Position numbers and translations under genes: made by a program. From Streptococcus sp. SN-1 (GTDB lineage: Bacteria; Bacillota; Bacilli; Lactobacillales; Streptococcaceae): DNA of 64,000 bases. The notes beneath the pieces were generated by a model, which was not told the DNA's origin, searched no databases, and saw only the letters and a program-made list of their open reading frames with translations. The stretch is taken from contig NZ_AP028929.1 in assembly GCF_041154385.1 (NCBI RefSeq), positions 1,806,001 through 1,870,000 on the forward strand. The letters run 5' to 3'. Position 1 is the first letter of the stretch; each line of letters opens with the position of its first letter. Below are positions 26,639-37,012 of this stretch, in pieces.

Positions 26639-26788
26639 CTCTTAGAAAATCTCTTCAAACCGCGTCAACGTCGCCTTACCGTATGTATGGTTACTGACTT
26701 CGTCAGTTCTATCTACAACCTTAAAGCTGTACTTTGAGCAATCTGCTGCTAGCTTCCTAATTTGCACTTTGATTTTCATTGAGTATAA
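26639..26788 (+). repeat. BOX element (A-B-C, forward orientation)
   Basis: It starts with a boxA variant (TAGAAAATCTCTTCAAACCG), has a boxB dyad (ACTGACTTCGTCAGT) and ends with boxC (TTTGATTTTCATTGAGTAT). It is the only forward copy of the five. It lies right after the asparaginase stop codon. Confidence 0.9.
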
Positions 26789-26802
26789 TTCTCTCCTCTA
26801 AA

Positions 26803-26838
26803 AACAAATCAGGAAATCTTCACGATTCCCTGATTTTT
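26803..26838 (-). terminator. terminator of ccpA
   Basis: On the minus strand AATCAGGGAATCGTGAAG is followed by the complementary arm GATTTCCTGATT and a T-rich tail (TTGTTTTT). Confidence 0.8.
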
Positions 26839-26839
26839 T

Positions 26840-27850
26840 CTATTTACGTTTTCGTGTTGAGCGACGTTCTGTCAAACCATGAGGTAAGAGAACTTCACGT
26901 TCTTCCAACTCTTCCTTGTGCATAATCTTAGTCAACATACGCATACTAATAGCACCAAGGTCATAAAGAGGTTGGGCAATAGTTGTCAAGTTTGGACGGG
27001 TAAAGCGTGAGATTTGTGAATCATCACTAGTAATGATTTCAAACTCTTCTGGCACAGACACACCCTTATCAGCAAGGCCGTTCAAGACACCTGCTGCCAA
27101 TTCATCACCTGTTACAACTGCTGCAGTTGCATTTGATGAAATCAAGCGTTCTGCCAAGGCATAACCGTCTTCATAAGTGTACTTAGATTCAAATACCAAT
27201 CCTTCGCTATAAGAAATACCTGCTTTTTTCAAGGCTTCCTTGTAGCCAACCAAACGAACCTTACCATTGATGTCATCCACTAGTGGACCGCTAACAAAAG
27301 CGATGCGCTCATTTTCTTTAGCAAGGTAGGTTACTGCATCAATCGTTGCTTGTTTGTAGTCAATATTGACACTTGGAAGCTGATGTTCTACATCCACAGT
27401 TCCTGCAAGAACAACTGGTGTCCGAGAACGAGAAAACTCTGAACGAATTTTTTCAGTCAAGTGGTACCCCATAAAGATGATACCATCCACTTGCTTAGAA
27501 AACAGGGTATTGACAACTGAAACTTCCTTGTCATCATCCTCATCACTATTAGCAAGGACAATATTATACTTGTACATTTCAGCGATATCGTCAATCCCTT
27601 TAGCAAGCGTTGAGAAATAGCCATTGGTAATATTTGGGATCACCACACCGACAGTGGTTGTCTTTTTACTTGCAAGACCACGCGCCACAGCATTTGGACG
27701 GTAATCTAAACGATCAATCACCTCAAGCACTTTTTTACGGGTGTTCTCTTTTACATTCTTATTGCCATTGACTACACGGCTAACCGTCGCCATTGAAACT
27801 CCTGCTTCACGGGCGACATCATAAATCGTTACTGTATCGTCTGTATTCAT
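26840..27850 (-). CDS. ccpA: catabolite control protein A
   Basis: LacI-family global regulator of carbon metabolism that binds cre sites with HPr-Ser-P as co-effector. The 336-residue protein has the helix-turn-helix TIYDVAREAGVSMATVSRVV (about 8-27), hinge helix RPNAVARGLASKKT and a periplasmic-binding-like core. Targets visible in this window are manLMN, pflA and ccpA itself. Confidence 0.97.
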   Translation of the reverse strand: MNTDDTVTIYDVAREAGVSMATVSRVVNGNKNVKENTRKKVLEVIDRLDYRPNAVARGLASKKTTTVGVVIPNITNGYFSTLAKGIDDIAEMYKYNIVLANSDEDDDKEVSVVNTLFSKQVDGIIFMGYHLTEKIRSEFSRSRTPVVLAGTVDVEHQLPSVNIDYKQATIDAVTYLAKENERIAFVSGPLVDDINGKVRLVGYKEALKKAGISYSEGLVFESKYTYEDGYALAERLISSNATAAVVTGDELAAGVLNGLADKGVSVPEEFEIITSDDSQISRFTRPNLTTIAQPLYDLGAISMRMLTKIMHKEELEEREVLLPHGLTERRSTRKRK

Positions 27851-27934
27851 TCCATTTCCTTTCTATATCATACCTCACGAGACTCCAAAAAAGAGACGGT
27901 ATGAAAATTTCGTTTTCATGATTCTACTTATTCC

Positions 27935-27963
27935 ATTTTATCACTATTTGTAAACACTTTCAA
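27935..27963 (-). promoter_or_regulatory. ccpA promoter with internal cre-like site
   Basis: On the minus strand -35 TTGAAA (27958-27963) and -10 TAAAAT (27935-27940) are 17 bp apart. The plus-strand TTGTAAACACTTTCA (27948-27962) matches the cre consensus except that the central CG is CA, and it covers the spacer and -35. This points to autoregulation. Confidence 0.65.
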
Positions 27964-28087
27964 GTATTTTTTGAAGATTGTTTGAAAAAAATTTCATAGA
28001 AAGCTATGTTTATGAAGAAAAAATCACCTTTTCTTGATTTTTAATCCTATTTGCTGTATGATAAGGGAAAAGAAAGGGGGAAGAAAT

Positions 28088-28405
28088 ATGGCTTTTACCA
28101 ATACCCACATGCGGTCAGCTAGTTTTGGCATTGTTACCAGCTTGCCTGATGACGTTATTGACTCTTTTTGGTATATCATCGACCACTTCTTAAAAAATGT
28201 CTTTGAATTGGAGGAGGAACTCGAGTTTCAATTGCTTAATAACCAAGGAAAAATTACCTTCCACTTCTCAAGTCAACACCTCCCTACAGCCATTGATTTT
28301 GACTTCAACCACCCTTTCGACCCTCTTTATCCCCCCAGAGTCCTAGTTTTAGACATGGACGGTAGAGAGACTATCCTCCTCCCAGAAGAAAATGACCTAT
28401 TTTAA
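28088..28405 (+). CDS. DUF960 family protein
   Basis: A 105-residue cytoplasmic protein, starting MAFTNTHMRSASFGIVTSLP. I recognise it as the DUF960 family, found in streptococci and relatives, without known function. The C-terminal half is acidic. ATG 28088 follows AAAGGGGGAAG; the frame is open further upstream but has no ribosome site. It is divergent from ccpA. Confidence 0.82.
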   Translation: MAFTNTHMRSASFGIVTSLPDDVIDSFWYIIDHFLKNVFELEEELEFQLLNNQGKITFHFSSQHLPTAIDFDFNHPFDPLYPPRVLVLDMDGRETILLPEENDLF

Positions 28406-28452
28406 AAACTCTAGCCTTCAGTTATAAACTACTGAAAACTAGAGTTTTTTTA
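28404..28452. terminator. bidirectional terminator between DUF960 gene and folBK
   Basis: AAAAACTCTAG pairs with CTAGAGTTTTTT and an inner TTCAGT/ACTGAA extends the stem. Both flanking genes end here. Confidence 0.88.
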
Positions 28453-29262
28453 TTTTTTCAAAGCATTATACAAGTTACGGACAGGTTGCTTTAATGTAGG
28501 ATGGATAAAATGAGGCGCAATTTCCTGTAAGGATTCAAGGACAAAAAGGCGTTCCGCTAGGTAAGGATGAGGCAAGATAAGATCATCTGTATAAAGGATC
28601 TGATCCTCCACAAAGAGCAAGTCCAAATCAATCAAACGAGGCCCCCAATGTACTTCTCTCACCCGTCCCATCTCTGACTCAATGGCTAACAAGGTCTCTA
28701 ATATCACTGGAGCCGGCAACCAGGTTTCAACCTCAACCACTTGATTAGCAAAGCTATCCTGCTCCACACCACCCCAAGGCTCCGTCGTCAAGAAACTGGA
28801 CTCTTTGAGAATATGGATGCCACGATTTCGCATTTTCTCAATGGCTTGTTTCAAGTTTTCTCGCTTATCCCCCATATTGCTTCCTAGGGCGATAAAGGCC
28901 CGTTGCTTACGGCGATGGATGGTTACTGAGCAAGTATCTAGTGGCAAATGCACTGGCGCCCAAGGTTTTTTCAGTTCCAGCTTGATTTCTTGGACAAGAG
29001 AATAGGTCTCAAAAGTACGTTCTACCAATTTGTAAGCTACCGTTTCAATCAAGTCCTCAGTGGTTTCCTGAAACCAAGTCGTCCACTGCTGACACAGTTC
29101 TCCGTAATGGACAGAGGCTGTTAAATCCAAGTCTGTAGCCGCCTTGGTCATATCATAGGATAGGATTGCGGAAATAACAAACTTCTGCCCCAATTCTTTC
29201 TCACTAGGGAACATACCATGATAGGCAAAAATTTCCAAATCCTTAATCTGCAGTTGATCCAT
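28450..29262 (-). CDS. folK: bifunctional dihydroneopterin aldolase / HPPK (FolB-FolK, SulD)
   Basis: A 270-residue fusion carrying two successive steps of folate synthesis. Residues 1-115 are the aldolase ([20 protein letters not shown]). Residues about 120-265 are 6-hydroxymethyl-7,8-dihydropterin pyrophosphokinase ([35 protein letters not shown]). This is the pneumococcal sulD arrangement. It is the last gene of folP-folC-folE-folBK and is separated from folE by a BOX. Confidence 0.96.
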   Translation of the reverse strand: MDQLQIKDLEIFAYHGMFPSEKELGQKFVISAILSYDMTKAATDLDLTASVHYGELCQQWTTWFQETTEDLIETVAYKLVERTFETYSLVQEIKLELKKPWAPVHLPLDTCSVTIHRRKQRAFIALGSNMGDKRENLKQAIEKMRNRGIHILKESSFLTTEPWGGVEQDSFANQVVEVETWLPAPVILETLLAIESEMGRVREVHWGPRLIDLDLLFVEDQILYTDDLILPHPYLAERLFVLESLQEIAPHFIHPTLKQPVRNLYNALKK

Positions 29263-29305
29263 AACTAGTCCTTTCTAGAAAAATCCGCCCAAAGCGGATT
29301 CTTTT

Positions 29306-29422
29306 TATACTCAATGAAAATCAAAGTGCAAACTAGGAAGCTAGCCGCAGGCTGCTCAAAACACTGTTTTGAGGTTGCAGATAGAAGCTGACGTGGTTTG
29401 AATTTGATTTTCGAAGAGTATT
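29306..29422 (-). repeat. BOX element with internal deletion
   Basis: boxC is complete (TATACTCAATGAAAATC), but the boxB/boxA joint is shortened: after GTTGCAGATAGAA it jumps to GCTGACGTGG and the boxA end is altered (TTTGAATTTGATTTTCGAAG). The boxA end overlaps the folE stop codon by two bases. At about 117 bp it is some 35 bp shorter than the full copies. Confidence 0.9.
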
Positions 29423-29975
29423 ATAGTCCCATTAAACGATAAGCCTGATCTCGGAGGTCCTTATCTGTTTCAAATAGACCACGAGCTACTGTCGTCAAGG
29501 TTGCAGTGCCTGGTTTTCTGACACCACGCATGCTCATACACATATGTTCCGCCTCAATGACAACAAAGGCTCCTTTAGCACCTAGATACTCCATCAAGGC
29601 ATCGGCTACTTCGATATTCAATCGTTCTTGAATTTGTGGTTTTTTCGAATAAACTTCAACCGTACGGGCTAGCTTAGACAAACCTGCTACACGACCATCT
29701 GGAATGTAGGCAATATGCGCTCTACCATAAAATGGCAAGAAGTGATGTTCACACATGGTATGGAAAAAAATATCCTTTTCTACCACCATATTATCGTCAA
29801 TAATCTCAAAGGATTTTGACAAATGTTCCTCCGCTGTTTGACCAAGCCCTGAAAAAATCTCTTGGTACATACGGGCCACACGAGCAGGTGTTTCCTGCAA
29901 GCCCTCGCGGTTAGCGTCCTCTCCCACAGCCTCGATAATCATTTTTACAGCTGTTTCAATCTTTTGTGTATCCAT
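29421..29975 (-). CDS. folE: GTP cyclohydrolase I (SulC)
   Basis: First step of folate synthesis, GTP to dihydroneopterin triphosphate. The 184-residue protein has the zinc ligands in [11 protein letters not shown] and the second cysteine in [12 protein letters not shown] 29975 is seven bases after AGGAAG; an ATG at 29981 is closer to it. The start lies within the end of folC. Confidence 0.96.
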   Translation of the reverse strand: MDTQKIETAVKMIIEAVGEDANREGLQETPARVARMYQEIFSGLGQTAEEHLSKSFEIIDDNMVVEKDIFFHTMCEHHFLPFYGRAHIAYIPDGRVAGLSKLARTVEVYSKKPQIQERLNIEVADALMEYLGAKGAFVVIEAEHMCMSMRGVRKPGTATLTTVARGLFETDKDLRDQAYRLMGL

Positions 29976-31278
29976 TTTCATTCTTCCTCTCCATCAGATA
30001 GGCCCTCACTTGGCTCAAGAAATACAAGGAACCCGTGACAATCCTAACTGTTTTTTTCTCTTCTTTTTTATCTGTCAATTTCTGCTCTAGAAAATCCTGC
30101 CAACCTTGGTAGCTGAGATTTCTAGACTTAGCTGCCTCTTTCAGCACGCTTTCATCAGTCGCCCGACTATCGTCAAAATGTGTCAGAGTAAGCTCGGTAT
30201 CTGGCATGGCCCCCAGCAAGTCCAACATATCCTCCAAGGCCTTGGTTTTGATACAAGTAAAGAGGATTTCCTTACGATAATCCGCAAAGCGTTCTTGCAA
30301 GGTTGCCAATAAAGCTTTGATAGCATGGGGATTGTGGGCCCCGTCCAAGATCATCAAGGGGTTCCTTGACACGACCTCCAGACGCCCCGGCCATCTTGTT
30401 TCTTCTAGTGCTTGAGCAAGCAAGTGATTGCTTGCTAGTTCTCGGTCATCCTCCTGACAAAAAGCATCAAGTAAAGCTATAGCCATCCCAGCATTCTCTA
30501 TCTGGTGCAAACCAAGCAGGCCAGTCTGGAAGCGACCTTGTCTGACAGCACTTGTATAGTCAAAGACTTCACCCGTTACCACACTCTCTTGGTGACTGAC
30601 ATGATAATCTGCCCCGTAGGCAAGTCTCGGCGCATTTTTATCTTTCGCAATAGCGTCAATGACAGCCAAAGCTTCTGGAGCGATACGACCTGTCACCAAG
30701 GGAATACCTTGTTTGATAATACCAGCTTTCTGCTCTGCTATGGCTTCCAAGGTGTCACCAAGTAGGGCTACATGGTCCAATCCAATGGTCGTAATGCCTG
30801 TTAGAATAGGCTGGCAAACATTGGTACTATCCAAGAGTCCACCCATGCCCACTTCCATGATAGCCACATCTACTTGCTCTGAGGCAAAGTAGTCATAGGC
30901 TATGGCTGTGATAATCTCAAACTCGGTTGTCCCCTGCAAATTGGTAGCCGATTCCCCTTCCAGCAAAGTCTGATAGTCTGACATGAGGGATTCTAGCCTC
31001 GCTTCTGGGATAGATTCCCCATTGATGCTAATCTGGTCTGTATAATGAATGAGATAGGGCGAGCTAAACACGCCAACTCTCAGCCCTAGCTTTTCTAGCA
31101 TATTTTTCAAAAAAGCAATGGTCGAACCCTTGCCATTGGTCCCTCCGATATGGATGACCTTGAGTTTGAGATGGGGATTGCCTCGCAGAGCTAGGAGTTC
31201 TACCATTCGTTCCAAACCGAAATGCGGTTGGTCCGTCCGGTAGTTAGCAATCCACTGATTGTTTTCGATTTCTTTCAT
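29956..31278 (-). CDS. folC: dihydrofolate synthase / folylpolyglutamate synthase (SulB)
   Basis: Adds glutamate to dihydropteroate. The 440-residue Mur-ligase-like protein has the P-loop [17 protein letters not shown] (about 40-56), [14 protein letters not shown] and [11 protein letters not shown]. The start is 1 bp after the folP stop, and the end overlaps folE, so the operon is tightly coupled. Confidence 0.95.
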   Translation of the reverse strand: MKEIENNQWIANYRTDQPHFGLERMVELLALRGNPHLKLKVIHIGGTNGKGSTIAFLKNMLEKLGLRVGVFSSPYLIHYTDQISINGESIPEARLESLMSDYQTLLEGESATNLQGTTEFEIITAIAYDYFASEQVDVAIMEVGMGGLLDSTNVCQPILTGITTIGLDHVALLGDTLEAIAEQKAGIIKQGIPLVTGRIAPEALAVIDAIAKDKNAPRLAYGADYHVSHQESVVTGEVFDYTSAVRQGRFQTGLLGLHQIENAGMAIALLDAFCQEDDRELASNHLLAQALEETRWPGRLEVVSRNPLMILDGAHNPHAIKALLATLQERFADYRKEILFTCIKTKALEDMLDLLGAMPDTELTLTHFDDSRATDESVLKEAAKSRNLSYQGWQDFLEQKLTDKKEEKKTVRIVTGSLYFLSQVRAYLMERKNENGYTKD

Positions 31279-31279
31279 C

Positions 31280-32263
<984 letters not shown>

Positions 32264-32278
32264 CTATTTTACCATAAA

Positions 32279-32316
32279 AAGAAAAAGATGGACACGATTG
32301 CATTCATCTTTTTCCC
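32279..32316 (-). terminator. terminator of the CPBP-family gene
   Basis: On the minus strand GAAAAAGATG pairs with CATCTTTTTC around a 14-nt loop, followed by TTTTTA. Confidence 0.7.
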
Positions 32317-32347
32317 AGTAGAAACAAGTAAGCAATTGTCAAAAATC

Positions 32348-33058
32348 TTAAACAGAAATCCCTAATGTCCGACTCATGATCACCACAAGAGCCAACAAGC
32401 AGAAGGCCACCCCGTTAACAATCATGTGAAGTAAGATAGACATTTCCAAACGTTGGGTCTTGTAAGCCGTCCAAGATAGAACGATCGACATACCTCCATA
32501 AATCAATAAAGAAGGTAAATTACTTGGTTGATGCAATAAAGCAAACACAATCGTACCGACTACAAATCCCAAGTTCTCCTTGCCTCTGAAAATCTTTTTA
32601 GGAACAATCCCACGGCACAAGATTTCCTCACAAATTGGAGCAAGCAAGGTCAGCAAGAAAAAGCTAGAAATCAACGAACTATTCTGAACCATATCGTTAA
32701 TCTGAGACTGGTTAGCTGTTGTCGTCTCATTTGACAGTTGCAACAAGATAGAACCAAGTATATTTGACCCGATAATAACTAAATAACTTAATCCCAATCG
32801 TGCCAAATCCTTAGCTCTAAAAAAAGAAAAATTAAAACTAGCTAATTGGGTTTTACGAGCTCCAAAAATAAATAGTGCTAAAACAACAATCGAAATACCA
32901 GCAACTATCAGTCCTGACTGTAACAATGGTACTGCATTTAAAGTTAAAATAGCAGTAACCCCTATAGGAATCTGATATAAAATTGTCGCTAGCAGAAAGA
33001 TTAACAGCCAGCCTGCACGATTCAACAATTCTTTCCACATACTTTTCTCTTCCATCAT
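32348..33058 (-). CDS. CPBP family intramembrane metalloprotease
   Basis: A 236-residue protein with about seven or eight helices and the three conserved motifs of the CPBP (CAAX/Abi) family: EE in CEEILCRGIV, FALLHQPSN and HMIVNG. These residues form a membrane-embedded glutamate protease site. In lactic acid bacteria related proteins sit in bacteriocin loci and serve in self-immunity; here no bacteriocin gene is close, so function is open. Confidence 0.85.
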   Translation of the reverse strand: MMEEKSMWKELLNRAGWLLIFLLATILYQIPIGVTAILTLNAVPLLQSGLIVAGISIVVLALFIFGARKTQLASFNFSFFRAKDLARLGLSYLVIIGSNILGSILLQLSNETTTANQSQINDMVQNSSLISSFFLLTLLAPICEEILCRGIVPKKIFRGKENLGFVVGTIVFALLHQPSNLPSLLIYGGMSIVLSWTAYKTQRLEMSILLHMIVNGVAFCLLALVVIMSRTLGISV

Positions 33059-33075
33059 TCATCTCCTAGACTTTG

Positions 33076-33105
33076 TATTAAAAAAAGGGGGAAAATTCCC
33101 CTGGG
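33076..33105 (-). terminator. terminator of the purine permease gene
   Basis: On the minus strand CAGGGGAATTTTCCCCCTTTTTTT forms a GGGGAA/TTCCCC hairpin followed by seven T residues; only short arms are quoted here. Confidence 0.8.
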
Positions 33106-33113
33106 TTATCCTA

Positions 33114-34532
33114 TTATAAGGCCATGCTGATATAGTTAAGGATAAACAAGGCATCCAAAATCCAAATCATGACATGAACATCTTTAGCTTGACCTTTGAC
33201 AAGCTTAGTCAAAGTGTAAGTCAAGAAACCAACTGCAATCCCTTGAGTAATAGAGTAGCTGAATCCCATAAAGATAGATGTGAAGAAAGCAGGAACCGCT
33301 TCAGACATATCGTCCCAATGGATATTTTTCAAGCTAGCCAACATCATAATCCCAACGATAATCAAGATTGGAGCTGTAGCGGCTGTTGGTACAATCGCTA
33401 GAAGTGGACTAAAGAAGCTTGAAATTGCAAAACAGATTGCTACAACCAAGGCTGTCAAACCAGTACGTCCACCTGCACCGATACCAGCAGCAGACTCAAC
33501 ATAAGTCGTTACGTTTGAAGTACCAGCGATGGCACCAATTGAAGTACCAATCAAGTCAGAGTAAAGAGCCTTGTCCAACTTAGCTGATTGGTGATTTTCA
33601 CCATTTGTCGCTACGATACCAACTTTTTCACCTGTACCGATCAAGGTACCAATCGTGTCAAAAATATCTGTCAATGAGAAGGCAAGAATGGCCATCAGAG
33701 TTTCAGGCAAGCGAGCTGTATCTGAAATCAAAGCTCCCAAACCTTCTGAACCAAGAGCTGCACCAAAAACTGTCTTCAAGTCTTCAAAGGCTGCACCAAC
33801 ATGATTATTAGCAAAATCGATACTAGACAAATCTACCAAACCAACTGCAATAGCAAGAACAGTTGTTGTCAAGATAGAGAGGATAATTCCCCCTTTAATT
33901 CCTTTGATAACAAAGAAAATTGTGATAGCAAGTCCTGCAAGAGCCACCAAAACAGCTGGATTATTAAAGCTGACCAATCCTGGAACTGCTGAAGAGTTTG
34001 CTGTAATCGCTGCTTGGGCCTTGTCAGCTCCTTCTCCTGCAACCGTATAATTGCCTGGATCGATAGAGAATTTCAAAAGTCCAGCATTCTTAATTCCCAC
34101 GTAGGCAAGGAAGACACCGATACCAGCTGAAATAGCTGAACGAAGGGCATTCGGAATCGATTCAATGATCATTTTACGAACATTTGTCAAGGTAATAATC
34201 AATGAGATAATTCCACAGATGAAGACCATAGCCAAGGCTTCTTGCCATGAATAACCAAGCCCGAATACAACTGTAAATGTAAAGAAGGCGTTAAGACCCA
34301 TACCTGGTGCTTGAGCATATGGCAAGTTGGCGTAGAAAGCCATCATCAAGGTACCAGCTACTGCACCGATAATCGTTGCAAGAAACACACCCTGAGCAGG
34401 CATTCCTGTTTGCGAAAGAATTTGTGGGTTTACAAAGAGAATATAGCTCATTGCAAAGAAAGTTGTTAAACCAGCGAGAACCTCTGTACGAACGTCTGTA
34501 CCGTTCTCTTTTAGTTTAAATAATTTGTCCAT
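33114..34532 (-). CDS. hypoxanthine/guanine permease, AzgA-like NCS2 family
   Basis: A 472-residue purine transporter with about twelve to fourteen helices. AzgA-type motifs are LTTFFAMSYILFVNPQIL, GMGLNAFFTF and the TNVTTYVESAAGIG signature near residue 330. It probably imports hypoxanthine or guanine with protons (Bacillus PbuG/PbuO type). ATG 34532 was chosen; the frame is open further upstream but that region reads as leader. No purine riboswitch is visible in the leader. Confidence 0.9.
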   Translation of the reverse strand: MDKLFKLKENGTDVRTEVLAGLTTFFAMSYILFVNPQILSQTGMPAQGVFLATIIGAVAGTLMMAFYANLPYAQAPGMGLNAFFTFTVVFGLGYSWQEALAMVFICGIISLIITLTNVRKMIIESIPNALRSAISAGIGVFLAYVGIKNAGLLKFSIDPGNYTVAGEGADKAQAAITANSSAVPGLVSFNNPAVLVALAGLAITIFFVIKGIKGGIILSILTTTVLAIAVGLVDLSSIDFANNHVGAAFEDLKTVFGAALGSEGLGALISDTARLPETLMAILAFSLTDIFDTIGTLIGTGEKVGIVATNGENHQSAKLDKALYSDLIGTSIGAIAGTSNVTTYVESAAGIGAGGRTGLTALVVAICFAISSFFSPLLAIVPTAATAPILIIVGIMMLASLKNIHWDDMSEAVPAFFTSIFMGFSYSITQGIAVGFLTYTLTKLVKGQAKDVHVMIWILDALFILNYISMAL

Positions 34533-34673
34533 TATCAATCTCCTTTTAATTTTTACGAACAATAATAGAATTATATCATTTATCATTCACTTTTTCAATA
34601 TCTTTGTTTGATTTATTTAAGAATTTGATGAAATTTCTTTTTTGGTTTCGAATCTGCTTTTCTGCCTGCTTTT

Positions 34674-34682
34674 TGTTATAAT
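34674..34682 (+). promoter_or_regulatory. extended -10 promoter of the Cof phosphatase gene
   Basis: TGTTATAAT is a perfect extended -10, about 40 bp before the ATG at 34722. Confidence 0.6.
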
Positions 34683-34721
34683 AGTAGACATCTTATCTGG
34701 AAAGACACTAGAAAGGTTTAT

Positions 34722-35534
34722 ATGACGAAAAAAATTATTGCAGTTGACCTAGATGGAACCCTGCTCAACTCAGACAGTCAGATTTCTGACTTTACCAAAG
34801 AAACTATTAAAAAAGTTACTGAAAAAGGGCATCAGGTTATTATTACGACAGGTCGCCCTTACCGTATGTCAAAAGATTTTTACCGTGAACTAGGCTTAAA
34901 CACTCCTATGATTAATTTCAACGGTTCCCTCACTCATTTACCAGACCAAGTTTGGGACTTTGAAAAGTGTTTGACCGTAGACAAAAAATATCTGTTAGAC
35001 ATGGTTCAACGTTCAGAGGACATTCAAGCTGATTTTATCGCTGGAGAATATCGTAAAAAATTCTACATCACAAATCCCAATGAAGAAATTGCCAATCCCA
35101 AACTATTTGGCGTAGAAGCTTTCCAGCCTGAAGATCAATTCAATCCTGAATTGGTGACCAAGGACCCTAACTGTATTCTCTTGCAGACCAGAGCCAGTGA
35201 CAAATATGCCTTGGCAAAAGAAATGAATGCCTTCTACCAGCATCAACTGTCTATCAACACTTGGGGTGGTCCGCTCAATATCCTTGAATGTACCCCAAAA
35301 GGTGTCAACAAGGCCTTTGCTTTGGACTACTTGCTCAAGGTAATGAACCGCGATAAAAAAGATTTGATTGCTTTTGGAGATGAGCACAATGATACCGAAA
35401 TGCTTGCTTTTGCTGGGAAAGGTTATGCAATGAAAAATGCCAACCCAGAGCTACTCCCCTATGCAGATGAGCAAATTGCCCTAACCAATGACCAAGATGG
35501 GGTTGCCAAAACCCTGCAAGACTTATTCTTATAG
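34722..35534 (+). CDS. Cof-type HAD hydrolase
   Basis: A 270-residue cytoplasmic phosphatase. HAD motifs are AVDLDGTLLNSD (I), IITTGRPY (II), a Lys in CTPKGVNKAFAL (III) and IAFGDEHNDTEM (IV), with the C2B cap between. Substrate is unknown; family members act on sugar phosphates, FMN or thiamine intermediates. Confidence 0.9.
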   Translation: MTKKIIAVDLDGTLLNSDSQISDFTKETIKKVTEKGHQVIITTGRPYRMSKDFYRELGLNTPMINFNGSLTHLPDQVWDFEKCLTVDKKYLLDMVQRSEDIQADFIAGEYRKKFYITNPNEEIANPKLFGVEAFQPEDQFNPELVTKDPNCILLQTRASDKYALAKEMNAFYQHQLSINTWGGPLNILECTPKGVNKAFALDYLLKVMNRDKKDLIAFGDEHNDTEMLAFAGKGYAMKNANPELLPYADEQIALTNDQDGVAKTLQDLFL

Positions 35535-35542
35535 TCCATACT

Positions 35543-35578
35543 GACCAGCTTGCGAGCTGGTCTTTGTGCTCTTTTCAC
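35543..35578 (+). terminator. terminator of the Cof phosphatase gene
   Basis: GACCAGCT pairs with AGCTGGTC around TGCG, followed by TTTGTGCTCTTTT. The tail is interrupted. Confidence 0.75.
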
Positions 35579-35627
35579 AGTCTCATCAACCAGTTAATCG
35601 ATTGTTCTACTTTTTGCCTCCAAAACC

Positions 35628-35662
35628 TTGGAAAAGGCTTTCTTTTGTGATATAATTCACAT
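35628..35662 (+). promoter_or_regulatory. adhA promoter with overlapping Rex operator
   Basis: -35 TTGGAA (35628-35633), 17 bp spacer and extended -10 TGATATAAT (35648-35656). The -10 lies inside TTGTGATATAATTCACAT (35645-35662), which matches the Rex operator pattern TTGTGA-N6-TCACAA at all but the last base. Rex bound here would block polymerase until NADH rises. A leader of about 95 nt follows. Confidence 0.8.
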
Positions 35663-35758
35663 ATAAATACAAGAGAGCTCGTCATACTCGACTCTGTTGA
35701 CACAAAATCAATCCAGTCCCGTTATCCCTGTTCTCGGTCAATATCAAGGAGGATAGCT

Positions 35759-36778
35759 ATGAAAGCTGTTGTTGTTAATCCAGAAAGCACTGGTGTTGCT
35801 GTTGAAGAAAAAGTACTCCGTCCACTTGAAACTGGGGAAGCACTTGTAGAAATTGAATACTGTGGTGTTTGCCACACTGACCTCCACGTTGCCCATGGCG
35901 ACTTCGGTCAGGTACCAGGACGTGTCCTAGGTCACGAAGGTGTTGGTATCGTTAAAGAAATTGCACCAGATGTTAAAAGTCTTAAAGTCGGCGACCGCGT
36001 CAGCGTTGCTTGGTTCTTTGAAGGATGTGGTACTTGCGAATACTGTACAACTGGCCGTGAAACTCTTTGCCGTACAGTAAAAAATGCCGGCTACTCAGTA
36101 GACGGTGGTATGGCTGAACAATGTATCGTAACAGCAGACTATGCTGTTAAAGTTCCTGACGGACTTGATCCAGCCCAAGCCTCTTCTATCACATGTGCTG
36201 GTGTAACAACCTATAAAGCTATTAAAGAGGCCAAAGTTGAACCAGGCCAATGGGTTGTTCTTTACGGTGCTGGTGGCCTTGGTAACCTAGCTGTTCAATA
36301 CGCTAAAAAAGTATTCAATGCTCATGTCATCGCAGTTGATATCAATAACGACAAACTTGCCCTTGCAAAAGAAGTAGGCGCTGACATTGTTATTAACGGC
36401 CTCGAAATTGAAGATGTACCAGGACTCATCAAGGAAAAAACTGATGGTGGAGCTCATTCAGCTGTCGTAACTGCTGTATCTAAAGTTGCCTTCAACCAGG
36501 CTGTTGACTCAGTTCGTGCTGGTGGTCGCGTTGTCGCTGTCGGCCTTCCTTCTGAAATGATGGAACTAAGTATCGTAAAAACCGTTCTAGATGGAATCCA
36601 AGTCATCGGTTCTCTTGTAGGAACTCGTAAAGACTTGGAAGAAGCCTTCCAATTCGGTGCAGAAGGTTTAGTAGTTCCAGTTGTTCAAAAACGTCCAATA
36701 GAAGATGCCGTAGCCATTTTCGACGAAATGGAAAAAGGTCAAATCCAAGGACGTATGGTACTCGACTTCACCCACTAA
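35759..36778 (+). CDS. adhA: zinc-dependent alcohol dehydrogenase
   Basis: A 339-residue medium-chain dehydrogenase that reduces acetaldehyde or other aldehydes with NADH. Catalytic zinc ligands are in CGVCHTDLH, the GHEGVGIV motif and the Cys of [10 protein letters not shown]; the structural zinc has four Cys ([15 protein letters not shown]). The nucleotide fold shows [12 protein letters not shown]. The ribosome site AAGGAGG is strong. The gene is monocistronic between two terminators. Confidence 0.94.
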   Translation: MKAVVVNPESTGVAVEEKVLRPLETGEALVEIEYCGVCHTDLHVAHGDFGQVPGRVLGHEGVGIVKEIAPDVKSLKVGDRVSVAWFFEGCGTCEYCTTGRETLCRTVKNAGYSVDGGMAEQCIVTADYAVKVPDGLDPAQASSITCAGVTTYKAIKEAKVEPGQWVVLYGAGGLGNLAVQYAKKVFNAHVIAVDINNDKLALAKEVGADIVINGLEIEDVPGLIKEKTDGGAHSAVVTAVSKVAFNQAVDSVRAGGRVVAVGLPSEMMELSIVKTVLDGIQVIGSLVGTRKDLEEAFQFGAEGLVVPVVQKRPIEDAVAIFDEMEKGQIQGRMVLDFTH

Positions 36779-36795
36779 TCTATTAGAAACCTATT

Positions 36796-36827
36796 TTAAA
36801 AGTTGGAATGCGCTTCCAACTTTTTTA
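36796..36827 (+). terminator. terminator of adhA
   Basis: AAAAGTTGGAA pairs with TTCCAACTTTTTT around TGCGC; the stem is perfect and the T run long. Confidence 0.9.
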
Positions 36828-36924
36828 TATTAAATTTTTTAATAAGGATTCAAAAAAACTTCTCTAAAACTCAATATATCAATATTTTCAGATGTAATAT
36901 TTTTAATTATTTTATGATAAATAG

Positions 36925-36953
36925 TTGATTTTTAGATGAAAACGGTTTATACT
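36925..36953 (+). promoter_or_regulatory. manLMN promoter with cre site
   Basis: -35 TTGATT (36925-36930), a 17 bp spacer and -10 TATACT (36948-36953). ATGAAAACGGTTTATA (36936-36951) matches the cre consensus with one mismatch and covers the spacer and part of the -10, so CcpA binding should repress. Confidence 0.78.
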
Positions 36954-37012
36954 TAAAAAGTCTTAAAGTTTTCTTAAACGAAAACTAAAACAAAAAAGGA
37001 GGAATGACAATA

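Noticed and set aside
34533..34720. Possible purine riboswitch before the hypoxanthine/guanine permease
   Set aside because: The leader is short and AT-rich and shows none of the conserved purine-aptamer loop sequences.
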